A DNA stretch of 64,000 nucleotides, taken from assembly GCA_947473045.1 (NCBI GenBank), contig CANJCO010000011.1, forward strand, positions 1 to 64,000, given 5' to 3'. This DNA is from Myxococcales bacterium. GTDB taxonomy: Bacteria; Myxococcota_A; Polyangia; Polyangiales; Polyangiaceae. Made by a program: the position numbers and the translations under genes. The notes under the pieces are model-generated. The model did not search any database and was not told where the DNA came from. It was given only the letters and a program-made list of their open reading frames with translations. Positions within the stretch are counted from its first letter, which is position 1. Each line of letters opens with the position of its first letter. Below, in pieces: positions 50,728 through 59,410 of this stretch.

Positions 50728-51438
50728 TTAGAGCTGAAACGCTACTTTGGCCGCCCAGCTGCCCGGGCTCGGCATTTTCATCGACTGCACCACCGACACG
50801 ACGCACTCGATTTGGGCAGCGCCCTCTTTCGAGGAAGTCGCGACTCCCACAGACTGCACTTTGCCGCCGGGCGCGACGTAGGCGGTGACCGTAAACTTCG
50901 CCCCTGCTGCCGCGCTGAGGCAGCGCGAAAAGGCGTCGGCGTGCCTGCCGATCACGGCCGCGATCTTGTCGCTCGGCCACTCGGTCGGCATGCGCACGCT
51001 GCTGGCGGGATCGAACCCGAGCCCATCGTAGCGAACCTCCGCCTCGCCGCCTTCGGGAGCGGGCCACGCGGCGCTCATCGCAGCGCCCACGAGACACTCC
51101 TCAGCGCGCCTGTCGCCCAGTGTGGAGCGCTCGAGATATCCGTATTTCGCGCGGCCGTTTTCGCCGATCCGCAAAAAGAACTTCACGTCGCCCGACAGGT
51201 ACTCGATGCGCCCCACCGCGTCGGTCTGACAGCTCTGGAACTGACCGCCCAGCTTCTGAAACACCCTTTTTGTAGCCGCTTCGTCGATGCTTCCGAGCTC
51301 CTGAGAGGCCTTGAGCGCGGGGCCGCGGACCACGGGTTTCGGCGGGGGCGGAGCGACAGCAACCGGCACCTCGGCAGGAGGTCCGCCGCAGCCCGCGAGG
51401 AGCGAGGCGCACACAAGTGCATAATGCACGGGTTTCAT
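50728..51438 (-). CDS. Lipoprotein with AgmX/TonB-like C-terminal domain
   Basis: This 236-residue protein has a signal with lipobox LLAGC (Cys near residue 17) and a Pro/Val linker (PVAVAPPPPKPVVRGP). Two copies of a roughly 90-residue pattern follow (KRVFQKLGGQFQSCQTDAVGRIEYLSGDVKFFLRIGENGRAKYGYL; then HADAFSRCLSAAAGAKFTVTAYVAPGGKVQSVGVATSS). The pattern of a strand-rich domain with one Cys per copy and a terminal ECVV/KMPSPG block resembles the AgmX/PglI C-terminal domain of myxobacterial proteins. It lies between two acyl-CoA dehydrogenase genes with 2- and 10-base gaps. The function is unknown; a copy of the window-wide dyad covers its first codons. Confidence 0.75.
   Translation of the reverse strand: MKPVHYALVCASLLAGCGGPPAEVPVAVAPPPPKPVVRGPALKASQELGSIDEAATKRVFQKLGGQFQSCQTDAVGRIEYLSGDVKFFLRIGENGRAKYGYLERSTLGDRRAEECLVGAAMSAAWPAPEGGEAEVRYDGLGFDPASSVRMPTEWPSDKIAAVIGRHADAFSRCLSAAAGAKFTVTAYVAPGGKVQSVGVATSSKEGAAQIECVVSVVQSMKMPSPGSWAAKVAFQL
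51417..51429. repeat. Window-wide dyad, GTGCA-TAA-TGCAC
   Basis: This is a full and perfectly symmetric match in codons 4-8 of the AgmX-like lipoprotein gene. Confidence 0.5.
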
Positions 51439-51440
51439 GG

Positions 51441-52583
51441 TCAGGCCTTCAGCAGATTGGCGGCGATCACGATGCGCTGAATCTCGCTCGTGCCCTCGTA
51501 GATCTCGGTGATGCGCGCGTCGCGGTAGTGGCGCTCCGCGGGATACTCGGTCGAGTAGCCGTAGCCCCCGAAGATCTGCAGCGCCTTGTGCGCGATGCGG
51601 GTGGAGGCTTCGCTCGCGTAGAGCTTGGCCTGCGCGCTCTCGCTCGAATGGCGCGCGCCGGCGTCCTTCATTTTCGCGGCGCGCCACGTGAGCAGTCGCG
51701 CGGCGTCGAGCTCGGTGGCCATGTCGGCGAGCATAAACTGAATGGCCTGATGGCTCGTGAGCGGCACGCCGAAGCTCTTGCGCTCTTTCGCGTACGCCGT
51801 GGCCGCTTCGAGCGCAGCGCGCGCGATGCCAAGGGCTTGCGAGGCGATGCCGATGCGGCCCCCGTCGAGCGTGGCCATGGCGACCTTGAAGCCCTCGCCG
51901 ACGTTGCCCACGACGGCAGAGTCGGGCACGTGGCAGTTGTCGAAGAACACGGTGCACGAGTGCGCGCCGTGAATGCCGAGCTTGTGATCGGGCGCGTTTT
52001 GCGTGTAGCCGGGCGTGCCCTTTTTTACGAGGAACGCCGTGTGCTTCACCTTGGAGCCCGAGCGGTCGGTGACCACAAAGACGATGATGTGATCGGCGTG
52101 CGGACCGTTGGTGATCCAGTTCTTCGCCCCGTTTAGCACCCAGCCGTCGCTCGTCTTCGTGGCGCCGGTGGCCATCGTCTGCGCGTCGGAGCCGCTCATC
52201 GGCTCGGTGAGCCCGAAGCAGCCGATCAGCTTGCCCTGCGCCGTGGGCGTGAGCACGTCGCGCTTTTGCTCCGCGCTGCCAAACTTGTAGACCGGATCGC
52301 AGAACAGCGAGTTGTTGACGCTCATGATCACGCCGCAGCTCGCGCACGCCGCGCTGACTTCTTCCATCGCGATTGCGTAGGCAAGCGCCGTCATACCGGC
52401 GCCGCCGTACGCTTCGGGGATGGCGACGCCCATGAACCCCAGCTCGCTCATCTGAGCGACGATTTCGGCAGGCCAGCGGCCGTTTTTGTCGATTTCGGCT
52501 GCCTTGGGGGCGATCTCTTTTTGCGCGAAATCGCGCGCAGTATCGCGAATCAGTCGCTCTTCTTCGGTGAGGTCGAAGTCCAT
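51441..52583 (-). CDS. Acyl-CoA dehydrogenase (second of two)
   Basis: This 380-residue FAD enzyme is paralogous to the one at 49.6 kb. Signatures are CFGLTEPMSGSDAQTM, NGAKNWITNGPHADHIIVFVVT and, at the C-terminus, QIFGGYGYSTEYPAERHYRDARITEIYEGTSEIQRIVIAANLL with the catalytic Glu in YEGTSE. It is the first gene of a three-gene minus-strand group. The two dehydrogenases probably handle different acyl-CoA chain lengths or branches, which the sequence does not tell. Confidence 0.95.
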   Translation of the reverse strand: MDFDLTEEERLIRDTARDFAQKEIAPKAAEIDKNGRWPAEIVAQMSELGFMGVAIPEAYGGAGMTALAYAIAMEEVSAACASCGVIMSVNNSLFCDPVYKFGSAEQKRDVLTPTAQGKLIGCFGLTEPMSGSDAQTMATGATKTSDGWVLNGAKNWITNGPHADHIIVFVVTDRSGSKVKHTAFLVKKGTPGYTQNAPDHKLGIHGAHSCTVFFDNCHVPDSAVVGNVGEGFKVAMATLDGGRIGIASQALGIARAALEAATAYAKERKSFGVPLTSHQAIQFMLADMATELDAARLLTWRAAKMKDAGARHSSESAQAKLYASEASTRIAHKALQIFGGYGYSTEYPAERHYRDARITEIYEGTSEIQRIVIAANLLKA

Positions 52584-52663
52584 GCGCGCAGACTTAGCAG
52601 GAGGGCGCGGGGCATAAAAGAGCCAGCGGCGGACCCCGGCGGAGACAGGCGAATCGGCCGCGA

Positions 52664-53086
52664 TTACCAGTCGCCGACGTTGCCCATCGAAGCCCAGGGC
52701 TCCGCTTTCGCGAGCGCCTCGCCTTTCTGGAGCAGCTCGACCGATTGACCATCGGGCGACTTCACGAACGCCATTCGCCCGTCGCGGGGCGGGCGGTGGA
52801 TCACAATACCTGCATTCTGCAAGTTTTCGCAGGTGGCGTAGATGTCGTCGACCTCAAACGCGAGGTGGCCGAAGAAGCGGCCCGTTCCGTAGGCTTCGGC
52901 GTTGTCCCAATTGTGGGTGATCTCAATCTCGGCGAGGTCGCCAGGCTCGCCGGTCGACAGAAACGCGAGCGTGAAACGGCCCGATTCATAGTCGTGACGA
53001 CGCGTGACGCGCAGCCCCAGCTTCGTGAAGAATGCGAGCGCGGCCTCGAGATCGCGGACGCGCAGCATGGTGTGAAGAAAACGCAT
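52664..53086 (-). CDS. gloA: Lactoylglutathione lyase (glyoxalase I)
   Basis: This 140-residue protein turns methylglyoxal-glutathione hemithioacetal into lactoylglutathione. Metal ligands fit the GloA set: His in RFLHTMLRV, Glu in LAEIEITHNW, His in FFGHLAFEVDD and Glu in SVELLQKG. RPPRDGRMAFVKSPDGQSVELL is the family end. Length is close to E. coli GloA (135). ATG 53086 is chosen over the longer ORF. It follows the kinase gene by 25 bases. Confidence 0.95.
   Translation of the reverse strand: MRFLHTMLRVRDLEAALAFFTKLGLRVTRRHDYESGRFTLAFLSTGEPGDLAEIEITHNWDNAEAYGTGRFFGHLAFEVDDIYATCENLQNAGIVIHRPPRDGRMAFVKSPDGQSVELLQKGEALAKAEPWASMGNVGDW
52810..52822. repeat. One-mismatch copy of the window-wide dyad, CTGCA-TTC-TGCAA
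   Basis: Only the first base departs from KTGYA-N3-TRCAM. It lies in gloA. Confidence 0.3.
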
Positions 53087-53111
53087 GGGGCGCAGCGTAG
53101 CGAAAAACTTG

Positions 53112-54722
53112 TCAGGGGCGTAGCGCCAGCACGGTCGCGGCGGCCGCGGCGACGAGCGCAACGGCTCCGAGCACCACGATGAGCCAAACCGGGACGCCAG
53201 GCGTGCTCACAAACGGCACATCGGGGAGCGACGGGGAGGACGGCGAAGGCGCACGTGCCGGCCCCGCGAAGAGGGCTGGCGGCGGCTGCGGCGGCGGCGG
53301 CTGCGGCTGCGGCTGCGGCGCGAAAGGCGGGCCACCAGGCGGCGGCTGCGGCGCAGGAGGAGCCGCCGGCGCGAGCACCTGGGGCGACCTCGAGGGCATC
53401 GGCTGCATCGACGGAGGCAGATCGGCGGACGAGGCGAGCTGGGCCCGCAGAGCTGCAAATTCGGGCGGCACCTGCGCGGCGGACATCGCGAGCGTGCCCC
53501 CCGGTCCGGCGACGACGGGCGCGGCGGACGGCTCACTCTGGCGACTCGACGCCAGCGTGACGGTCGACGCAGGCGGCGTGTTCCGGCTCGACAGGGCCCG
53601 GGCCTCAAGGTCGACGAGCGACGGCGGTTTGCCCACAATGGTCATCGCCGCGAAGTCATCGACCTCGCCATCGTCAAGCGAGGCAACGGATTCGTCAGCG
53701 TCGGAGTGCGTGCGCTCGGTCGACGGGGGAAGCGCTGAAGCGGGCGAGACCGGCAGCGTGCGTGCCAGGTCGCTGAGCGGCTTGATGACCGCCGTTGGAG
53801 CCGTCGCCGACAACGCCGGTCGGGGCCTGCCGTCGACCTGGGCCGGCAACGCGTCGCGGAGCGCCTGCGCGAAGTGACGAATCGTCGGATAGCGCTCGTC
53901 AGGATGGGGTCGCAGCGCCTTGAGCACCACCCTGCACAGCGGCTCGGGGAGGTCCGCGCGCAGCTCCCGGGGCGAAGGAATGGCGCCCGCCGAGAGGCGT
54001 CGAATCAGCTCCCCGAGCGGCATTCCGGCCAGCGCGACCTGACCGGTCAGCAGCTCGTAGATCACCATGCCGAGCGCGAACAGATCGGCGCGCGCATCGA
54101 CCGTCGCCGAGCTGAGCCACTGCTCGGGAGCCATGTACCGCGGCGAGCCCAGCGCCATGTTCGGATCGGTGAGCGGGTCGATGTCCGACTCGCTGCTGAC
54201 CTTCGAGATGCCGAAATCGAGCACCTTCAGAATCTTCGTGCCGTCGACGCGGTCCGCGAGGAAGATATTTCGCGGCTTGAGGTCGCGATGCACGATGCCG
54301 TGCGCGTGGGCCTCTTCGAGCGCGAGGGAGATCTGCAGCGCGTAGTCGACGGCTTCCCGCGGCGGAAGCGACCCGCGTGAATTGAGCACCGCGCGGAGGT
54401 CGGTGCCCACGAGCAGCTCCATCACGATGAACGCGGTGCCGTCCTGCAGCGAGCCGAGGTCGAGCAGCCGAACGACGTGCTCGCTGCGGAGCCGAAACGT
54501 CGCGCGGGCCTCGCGGAGAAACCGGTCGCTCGCGACAGCGGCCTCCGCGGCGCTCGGCGCATTCAGGCGAAGAAACTTGAGCGCCACGGGCTGGTCGAGC
54601 TGCAGGTGCGTCGCCCGCACCACGAGGCCCATACCGCCCGAGCCAATGATGGCCTCCACGCGGTACTTACCGAGCAGAATCTCGCCGTGACGCACCGGCA
54701 GTTCAGTTTGGGCTTCAGGCAC
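53112..54722 (-). CDS. Ser/Thr protein kinase with C-terminal membrane helix
   Basis: This is a 536-residue protein. The Hanks kinase domain at about residues 14-290 has IIGSGGMGLVVRA, VALKFLRL, HRDLKPRNIFL, DFGISK and GSPRYMAPEQW, all catalytic residues in place. A long Ala/Pro-rich linker (including PPAPQPPPGGPPFAPQPQPQ) leads to one helix at about residues 513-533 (VPVWLIVVLGAVALVAAAAATVLAL). There is no periplasmic domain after the helix, so it is a tail-anchored kinase facing the cytoplasm. Targets are unknown. It lies between the HAD phosphatase and gloA in a same-strand block. Confidence 0.95.
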   Translation of the reverse strand: MPEAQTELPVRHGEILLGKYRVEAIIGSGGMGLVVRATHLQLDQPVALKFLRLNAPSAAEAAVASDRFLREARATFRLRSEHVVRLLDLGSLQDGTAFIVMELLVGTDLRAVLNSRGSLPPREAVDYALQISLALEEAHAHGIVHRDLKPRNIFLADRVDGTKILKVLDFGISKVSSESDIDPLTDPNMALGSPRYMAPEQWLSSATVDARADLFALGMVIYELLTGQVALAGMPLGELIRRLSAGAIPSPRELRADLPEPLCRVVLKALRPHPDERYPTIRHFAQALRDALPAQVDGRPRPALSATAPTAVIKPLSDLARTLPVSPASALPPSTERTHSDADESVASLDDGEVDDFAAMTIVGKPPSLVDLEARALSSRNTPPASTVTLASSRQSEPSAAPVVAGPGGTLAMSAAQVPPEFAALRAQLASSADLPPSMQPMPSRSPQVLAPAAPPAPQPPPGGPPFAPQPQPQPPPPQPPPALFAGPARAPSPSSPSLPDVPFVSTPGVPVWLIVVLGAVALVAAAAATVLALRP

Positions 54723-54759
54723 GGGAGCGTCTCAACGGTACGCGCGTCGGCGCCGGCGC

Positions 54760-55548
54760 TCAAGCAATTCGGCGCGGATCGTCGGCGCTCAGGAGCAGCA
54801 GCCCGGGCACATCGGCGACGCGCGCCAGCAGCCTCGGTTTGGGCCGAACGGCGACGGCGAGGTGCGCCGCGCCCAGCATCGGAACGTCAAACGTGTTGTC
54901 GCCGAACGCTGCGAGGAGCGGCAGCGTCCCGATGCGCTCGCGCAGGCGCGAGACCTTGCCCTCGTCGTAGGGGATCGGACGGTCGACGGCGGCGAGCATG
55001 TGCTCACCGTCAAACCGTGGGGCGGCCGCGACGGTCTCGGAAAAGCCCGCTATTTTCGCGGCGGCGTCGACCACAGGCAGCGGCGACGCGCTCACGATGA
55101 GGGTGCGCAGCCCCAGGCTTCGCGCGTGACGGGCGATGCGATGGGTCTCCGGGTGCAGGCGCTCGGCCAACCTGTGCGTGACCACGACGGCCTCCGCGAA
55201 GCGCGCCACCTCGCCGTGCGACCAGCCGGCGCACAGCCACGCGATCATCTCGCAAGTGGCCCTCTCGGGGTACAGGCCGCCCCGGTAGGCTTCAAACAGG
55301 CGCGACGCGAGCTCGACGCCGGCTCCCCCCGACTCGAGGCCGTGCGCCTGGGCCTCGGCCGCGAGCTGAGCCCGGGCCTGCGGACGAACATCGCCATGCC
55401 GAACGAGCTCGAAGAAGAAGTCTTCGCCGATGTCGCCGTCCCAAAGCGTGCCGTCTCCGTCAAACGCGAGCGCGCCGCCCCCGAGCTCGGAAGCAGCGCG
55501 CTCGATGCGCGGGATCAGCGACTCGACGCTGACGCGCTCCACGCTCAA
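54760..55548 (-). CDS. HAD-superfamily IB phosphatase (SerB-like)
   Basis: This is a 262-residue protein. HAD motif I is LAFDGDGTLWDGD (DxDGT), motif II SASPLPVVDAAAKI, the Lys is in YDEGKVSRL and motif III is FGDNTFDVPML. Subfamily IB includes phosphoserine phosphatase and related enzymes, and the helical cap between motifs I and II fits that group. The substrate (phosphoserine or another phosphomonoester) is not certain. A TTG at 55548 overlaps the ssb stop; the GTG at 55542 (MERVSVESLIPRI) is an equally possible start. Confidence 0.82.
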   Translation of the reverse strand: MSVERVSVESLIPRIERAASELGGGALAFDGDGTLWDGDIGEDFFFELVRHGDVRPQARAQLAAEAQAHGLESGGAGVELASRLFEAYRGGLYPERATCEMIAWLCAGWSHGEVARFAEAVVVTHRLAERLHPETHRIARHARSLGLRTLIVSASPLPVVDAAAKIAGFSETVAAAPRFDGEHMLAAVDRPIPYDEGKVSRLRERIGTLPLLAAFGDNTFDVPMLGAAHLAVAVRPKPRLLARVADVPGLLLLSADDPRRIA

Positions 55549-56072
55549 AACGGAATTTCGTCTTCGCCGCCGTCGAAGCCGCCATCGAACTCGCCCACCG
55601 GCGACTGTTCGACAGGAGCGTGCGCCGGAGCGCTGCCGCCGCGACCGCCGCCGTAAGACGGGCGACTCCCGCCGCCGCCGCCGCCACCACCGCCGCGCTC
55701 ACCACCACCGCCGCCCTCGAATTCGCCCGCGCTGCGGCCGCGTCCGCCGCCGCTCAGGATGACGTTCGTGGCGTTAATTTCGGTGCTGTAGCGCTTTTCG
55801 CCATTTTTTTCGTAGCTCGAGGTGCGCAGCGAGCCTTCGACGAAGATGCGATCGCCCTTGGCGAGAATCTTCGCGAGCGCCTCTCCGCGCTTGCCCCACA
55901 TCGTCACCGAGTGCCATTCCGTGCGCTCCTGCCGCGTGTTCGACTTGTCGAGATAAGTCTCGGTCGTCGCCAGACGGAGCTTGAGCACAGCCTGACCGCC
56001 AGGGGTCATGCGCAACTCAGGCTCGGCGCCGAGGTTGCCGAGGAGCATCACTCTGTTCAGTCCTTCTGCCAT
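55545..56072 (-). CDS. ssb: Single-stranded DNA-binding protein
   Basis: This 175-residue protein has an OB-fold at residues 1-110 (NRVMLLGNLGAEPELRMTPGGQAVLKLRLATTETYLDKSNTRQERTEWHSVTMWGKRGEALAKILAKGDRIFVEGSL). A long Gly-rich, Arg-dotted disordered linker follows (poly-Gly around residues 130-145), then the acidic DGGEDEIPF tip that binds partner proteins. ATG 56072 has AGAAGGAC just upstream. It coats single-stranded DNA during replication and repair. It overlaps the HAD gene and opens the minus-strand block. Confidence 0.97.
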   Translation of the reverse strand: MAEGLNRVMLLGNLGAEPELRMTPGGQAVLKLRLATTETYLDKSNTRQERTEWHSVTMWGKRGEALAKILAKGDRIFVEGSLRTSSYEKNGEKRYSTEINATNVILSGGGRGRSAGEFEGGGGGERGGGGGGGGGSRPSYGGGRGGSAPAHAPVEQSPVGEFDGGFDGGEDEIPF

Positions 56073-56322
56073 TTTGTCCTTCTTTCGGTGACGGGGCGCC
56101 GGGCGCGGGAGGGGGGTTTTGACCCTTCGGCGCACGGACGTCAACACTCGGCGCCTTCGCACGCGTGGTGCCAACACGGCGCGCGAGCAATGTCGCGCGT
56201 TTACGCCCGGGCGGGCCTGGCCCGGCCAGATGGGTACCGGCCCGCGGACAGGCCGCCGCACGCGGCCGGGCGTTTCTTTTTGCGGCGCGACGCAAAGCGG
56301 GGCTAGAAGCACGCCACCGCAC

Positions 56323-57045
56323 ATGACCTCTGCGAGCGCCGATCCCCGCATCTCCATCGTGATTCCCGTTTACAACGAGGAGGCGATTCTTCACGCCGCC
56401 GTCGTCGACCTTCGCGAGCGCCTCAAGCCGCTTTCGTGGTCGTACGAGATTATTCTGGCCGAAAACGGCTCGAAAGATCGCACCGTGGAGATCTCCAAAG
56501 AGCTGTCGCTCAAGTACCCCGAGGTCAAGGCGATCAGCATGGGCGAGCCGAACTACGGCAAGGCCCTGAAGCAGGGCATTTTGCTCGCGCGAGGCGAGCT
56601 GGTCCTGTGCGACGAGATCGACCTCTGCGACGCCGACTTTCACCGCCGCGCAGTCGACATCCTCGACACCGGTGAGGCCGATCTCGTGATCGGCAGCAAG
56701 CTCGCGGCCGGCGCCGAAGACGAGCGCCCCTTCCTGCGCCACGTGGCCAGTCAGGCCTACTCGGGGCTGCTGAAGGTGATGCTCGGATTCAAGGGCACCG
56801 ACACCCACGGCCTGAAGGCGTTTCGGCGCGCGGCGCTCCTCGACACCGTGCGGTCGTGCCTCATCGACAAAGACGTGTTCGCGAGCGAGTTCGTCATTCG
56901 CGCCGATCGCGGCGGCATCCGCACCACCGAGATCCCCGTGCGCGTGATCGAGAAGCGGCCGCCGTCGATCAACCTCTTCAAGCGCGTGCCCAACGTCATG
57001 AAGAGCCTCGTGAAGCTCACGTACGCCATTCGCCTGCGCGGCTGA
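56323..57045 (+). CDS. Family 2 glycosyltransferase
   Basis: This is a 240-residue GT-A-fold enzyme. It starts ISIVIPVYNEEAILHAAVVDL, has ENGSKDRTVEISKEL and then NYGKALKQGILLARGELVLCDEIDLCDAD, where the D-x-D-like DEID pair binds the metal and nucleotide sugar. It looks like the dolichol-phosphate-mannose-synthase-like group. The upstream 250-base gap to ssb (56073-56322) is divergent and very GC-rich, and I see no gene in it. The acceptor is unknown. It lies 22 bases ahead of a fatty-acid desaturase. Confidence 0.9.
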   Translation: MTSASADPRISIVIPVYNEEAILHAAVVDLRERLKPLSWSYEIILAENGSKDRTVEISKELSLKYPEVKAISMGEPNYGKALKQGILLARGELVLCDEIDLCDADFHRRAVDILDTGEADLVIGSKLAAGAEDERPFLRHVASQAYSGLLKVMLGFKGTDTHGLKAFRRAALLDTVRSCLIDKDVFASEFVIRADRGGIRTTEIPVRVIEKRPPSINLFKRVPNVMKSLVKLTYAIRLRG

Positions 57046-57067
57046 ACGCGGCGCGCGCTGCGCGCTT

Positions 57068-58177
57068 GTGAGTAGCGAAAACCAAGCAGATCGCGTAACT
57101 CGGGGCCCGATGTCGCCCCGCGAGCTCACCCTCACCGATCCGACGAGCGCCCCCACCTTCGGCGAGGGCCCCCTCTCGCGGTGGTGCCGCACCGCCCTCT
57201 ACGACACGCGCGACGAGGTGTTCGTGCGGCTGACGCTGCGCATGGTTGTGCTGATGAGCCTCGCGCACGCGACGCTCTTCGTCATCGTGCACCGCTCGCT
57301 CGTTCCGACTTGGCTCGCGCTGGGTTGCTACGCGGCGATGTGGGGCTGGTTCGCCCCGCCCGTGATCCTGATGCTGCACAACACGATGCACCGGCCGTTT
57401 TTGCGCAGTCGGTTCCTCGGCCGGGTGCACCCCTATGCGATGTCGTTTCTGTTCGGCATTCCCACGGGCTACCAGGAGCATCACCTCGGCATGCACCACG
57501 TCGAGGACAACATGCCGAGCGACCTGTCGTCGACGATGCGGTTCAAGCGGGACAGCTTCCTGCACTTTCTCGTGTATTTTGCACGTTTCTTCTTTCTCGC
57601 GCTCCCCGAGCTCACGCGCTACCTCGTGCGTAACCGCCGCAAGACGATGGCCCGCCGCGCGCTCGTGAGCGACCTGTGTCACCAGTCGATCGTGCTCACC
57701 GCGCTATGGATTGACTGGCGCTTTGGGCTCATCGCATTTCTGCTGCCGATGGTGACCTGCCGCTTCATGATGATGGCCGGAAACTGGGGGCAGCACGCGT
57801 TTCTCAACACCGCCCGCGACAACGACGGCGTGTCGAACGCCATCAGCTGCATCAACGTCGGCTACAACCGGCGCTGCTTCAACGACGGCTACCACGTCGG
57901 GCACCACCTGCGCGCCAACCGGCACTGGACGGAGCTGCCCGCGGATTTCATGGCGAGTCGGGAGATGTACGCCCGGGACGGCGCGCTCGTGTTCGAGGGC
58001 ATCGACTTTTTTATGGTCTCGGTGCTCCTGTGGACACGGCAGTACCGAATGCTGGCCCGGCGCTTCGTGCGCCTGGGACGCGACATGACCGACGACGAGG
58101 TCGTCGCGCTCCTCCGCTCGCGCGTCCACCCCGTGCCGGTGTGGCCCGAGCACGCGCGTGCCGCCGAAGCGGCCTGA
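57068..58177 (+). CDS. Membrane fatty-acid desaturase
   Basis: This is a 369-residue membrane protein with the FA_desaturase pattern and histidine boxes: HNTMH near residue 105, EHHLGMHHVED near residue 140 and HVGHH near residue 276. Membrane helices include LRMVVLMSLAHATLFVIVHRSLV, LGCYAAMWGWFAPPVILML and LIAFLLPMVTCRF. It is the second desaturase in the window and belongs to a different subgroup from the one at 26.3 kb. The GTG start at 57068 is 22 bases after the glycosyltransferase stop; ATG at 57110 is possible. The substrate (lipid or carotenoid-like acyl chain) is not determined. Confidence 0.85.
   Translation: MSSENQADRVTRGPMSPRELTLTDPTSAPTFGEGPLSRWCRTALYDTRDEVFVRLTLRMVVLMSLAHATLFVIVHRSLVPTWLALGCYAAMWGWFAPPVILMLHNTMHRPFLRSRFLGRVHPYAMSFLFGIPTGYQEHHLGMHHVEDNMPSDLSSTMRFKRDSFLHFLVYFARFFFLALPELTRYLVRNRRKTMARRALVSDLCHQSIVLTALWIDWRFGLIAFLLPMVTCRFMMMAGNWGQHAFLNTARDNDGVSNAISCINVGYNRRCFNDGYHVGHHLRANRHWTELPADFMASREMYARDGALVFEGIDFFMVSVLLWTRQYRMLARRFVRLGRDMTDDEVVALLRSRVHPVPVWPEHARAAEAA
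57572..57584. repeat. Window-wide dyad, GTGTA-TTT-TGCAC
   Basis: This is a full match to KTGYA-N3-TRCAM with arms extended to CGTGTA/TGCACG, inside the second desaturase gene, read in frame as Val-Tyr-Phe-Ala. Confidence 0.5.
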
Positions 58178-58234
58178 TCCGGCAACGTCGCCGAGCCGTC
58201 ACGCAGCGCCCGCCGATCGGTGTACGCTGAGACG

Positions 58235-59353
58235 ATGCGCATTCTCTACGGCGTCGTCGGCGAAGGCATGGGGCACGCGACCCGGAGCAAGGTCGTCTGC
58301 GAGCACCTCGTCGCCTCCGGGCACGAAGTAAAAATAGTCGTCAGCAACCGCGCCCACGCCTTTCTGTCGAAGGCGTTCCCCGACGTCGTAGAGATCAAGG
58401 GGCTCACGATTCGCTATGTCGACAACCGCATGGATCGCGACGGCACCCTCGCGCGAAACATCCTCGCCGCCCCTTCGCTGCTCGCCGACAACGTGAGCGC
58501 GTATTACGAGAAGGTCGTCGACTTCGAGCCCGACCTCGTGTTCAGCGACTTCGACTCGTTCGCGTATTTGTTCGCCAAGCGTCACGGCCTGCCGATCGTC
58601 AGCCTCGACAACCAGCAGGTCATCAGCCGCTGCAAGCACGAGAGCGACGTCAAGCGCGGCGTGAAGCTCGACTACCAGATGACCAAGGCCTTCGTACGCG
58701 CCAAGCTGCCCGGGTGTGATCACTACGTCATCACGAGCTTCTTCTACCCGCCGGCGCGCAAGAAATACCGCGACACGACCACGCTCGTACCTCCCATTTT
58801 GCGTCAGGCCATCCTCGACGCAAAAGCGCGCGCAAAAGTAGGAGGCCACGTGCTGGTATACCAGACCGCTGCCAGCAACACCCAGAAGCTCATCGCCCAG
58901 CTGAACGAGCTCACCGATTATACGTTTGTGGCCTATGGCCTGCGCAGGAAGGACCAAAAGAGCAAGGCGCTGCCCGACAGGGTCGGCAACTGCATCATCA
59001 AGGATTTCAGCGAGGAGGGGTTCGTCGAAGATCTCGCGACCTCGCAAGCTGTGGTTTGCAACGGCGGTCTGTCGCTCATCGGAGAGGCGCTTTACCTCGG
59101 CAAGCCCATTTTCAGCGTGCCGGTGGGCAACCAGTTCGAGCAGGTGATGAACGCGCGCTACCTCGAACAGCTGGGCTACGGACTCGGCTGCGACGCGATC
59201 GATCCGCAGCTGCTGAAGTTATTTTTGTCGGAGCGCGAGAGGTACGCGGCCCGCGTCGCCGAGCACGGGCAGGAGGGCAACACGCGCCTGTTTGCGGTGG
59301 TCGATTCGCTCGTGAAGAAGCTCGGGAAAAAGAGCGCAAAAAAGCGCGCTTGA
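58235..59353 (+). CDS. MurG/MJ1255-like GT-B glycosyltransferase
   Basis: This is a 372-residue protein of the GT-B fold. The start MRILYGVVGEGMGHATRSKVVCEHLVASGHEV carries the N-terminal Rossmann signature with GEGMGH. The C-terminal half has YQTAASNTQKLIAQL, then CNGGLSLIGEALYLGKPIFSVPVGNQFEQVMNARYLEQLGYG, the nucleotide-sugar-binding region typical of the MurG/UGT-like and MJ1255-like proteins. The last 15 residues are Lys-rich (KKLGKKSAKKRA). It adds a sugar to a lipid or polymer; the product is unknown. ATG 58235 starts at the fold. Confidence 0.88.
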   Translation: MRILYGVVGEGMGHATRSKVVCEHLVASGHEVKIVVSNRAHAFLSKAFPDVVEIKGLTIRYVDNRMDRDGTLARNILAAPSLLADNVSAYYEKVVDFEPDLVFSDFDSFAYLFAKRHGLPIVSLDNQQVISRCKHESDVKRGVKLDYQMTKAFVRAKLPGCDHYVITSFFYPPARKKYRDTTTLVPPILRQAILDAKARAKVGGHVLVYQTAASNTQKLIAQLNELTDYTFVAYGLRRKDQKSKALPDRVGNCIIKDFSEEGFVEDLATSQAVVCNGGLSLIGEALYLGKPIFSVPVGNQFEQVMNARYLEQLGYGLGCDAIDPQLLKLFLSERERYAARVAEHGQEGNTRLFAVVDSLVKKLGKKSAKKRA

Positions 59354-59410
59354 GCGCGGCGGGCCAGCAAGACGCAGCGCGGCATCGGTGCTAAACTGGC
59401 GCTCAAACCG

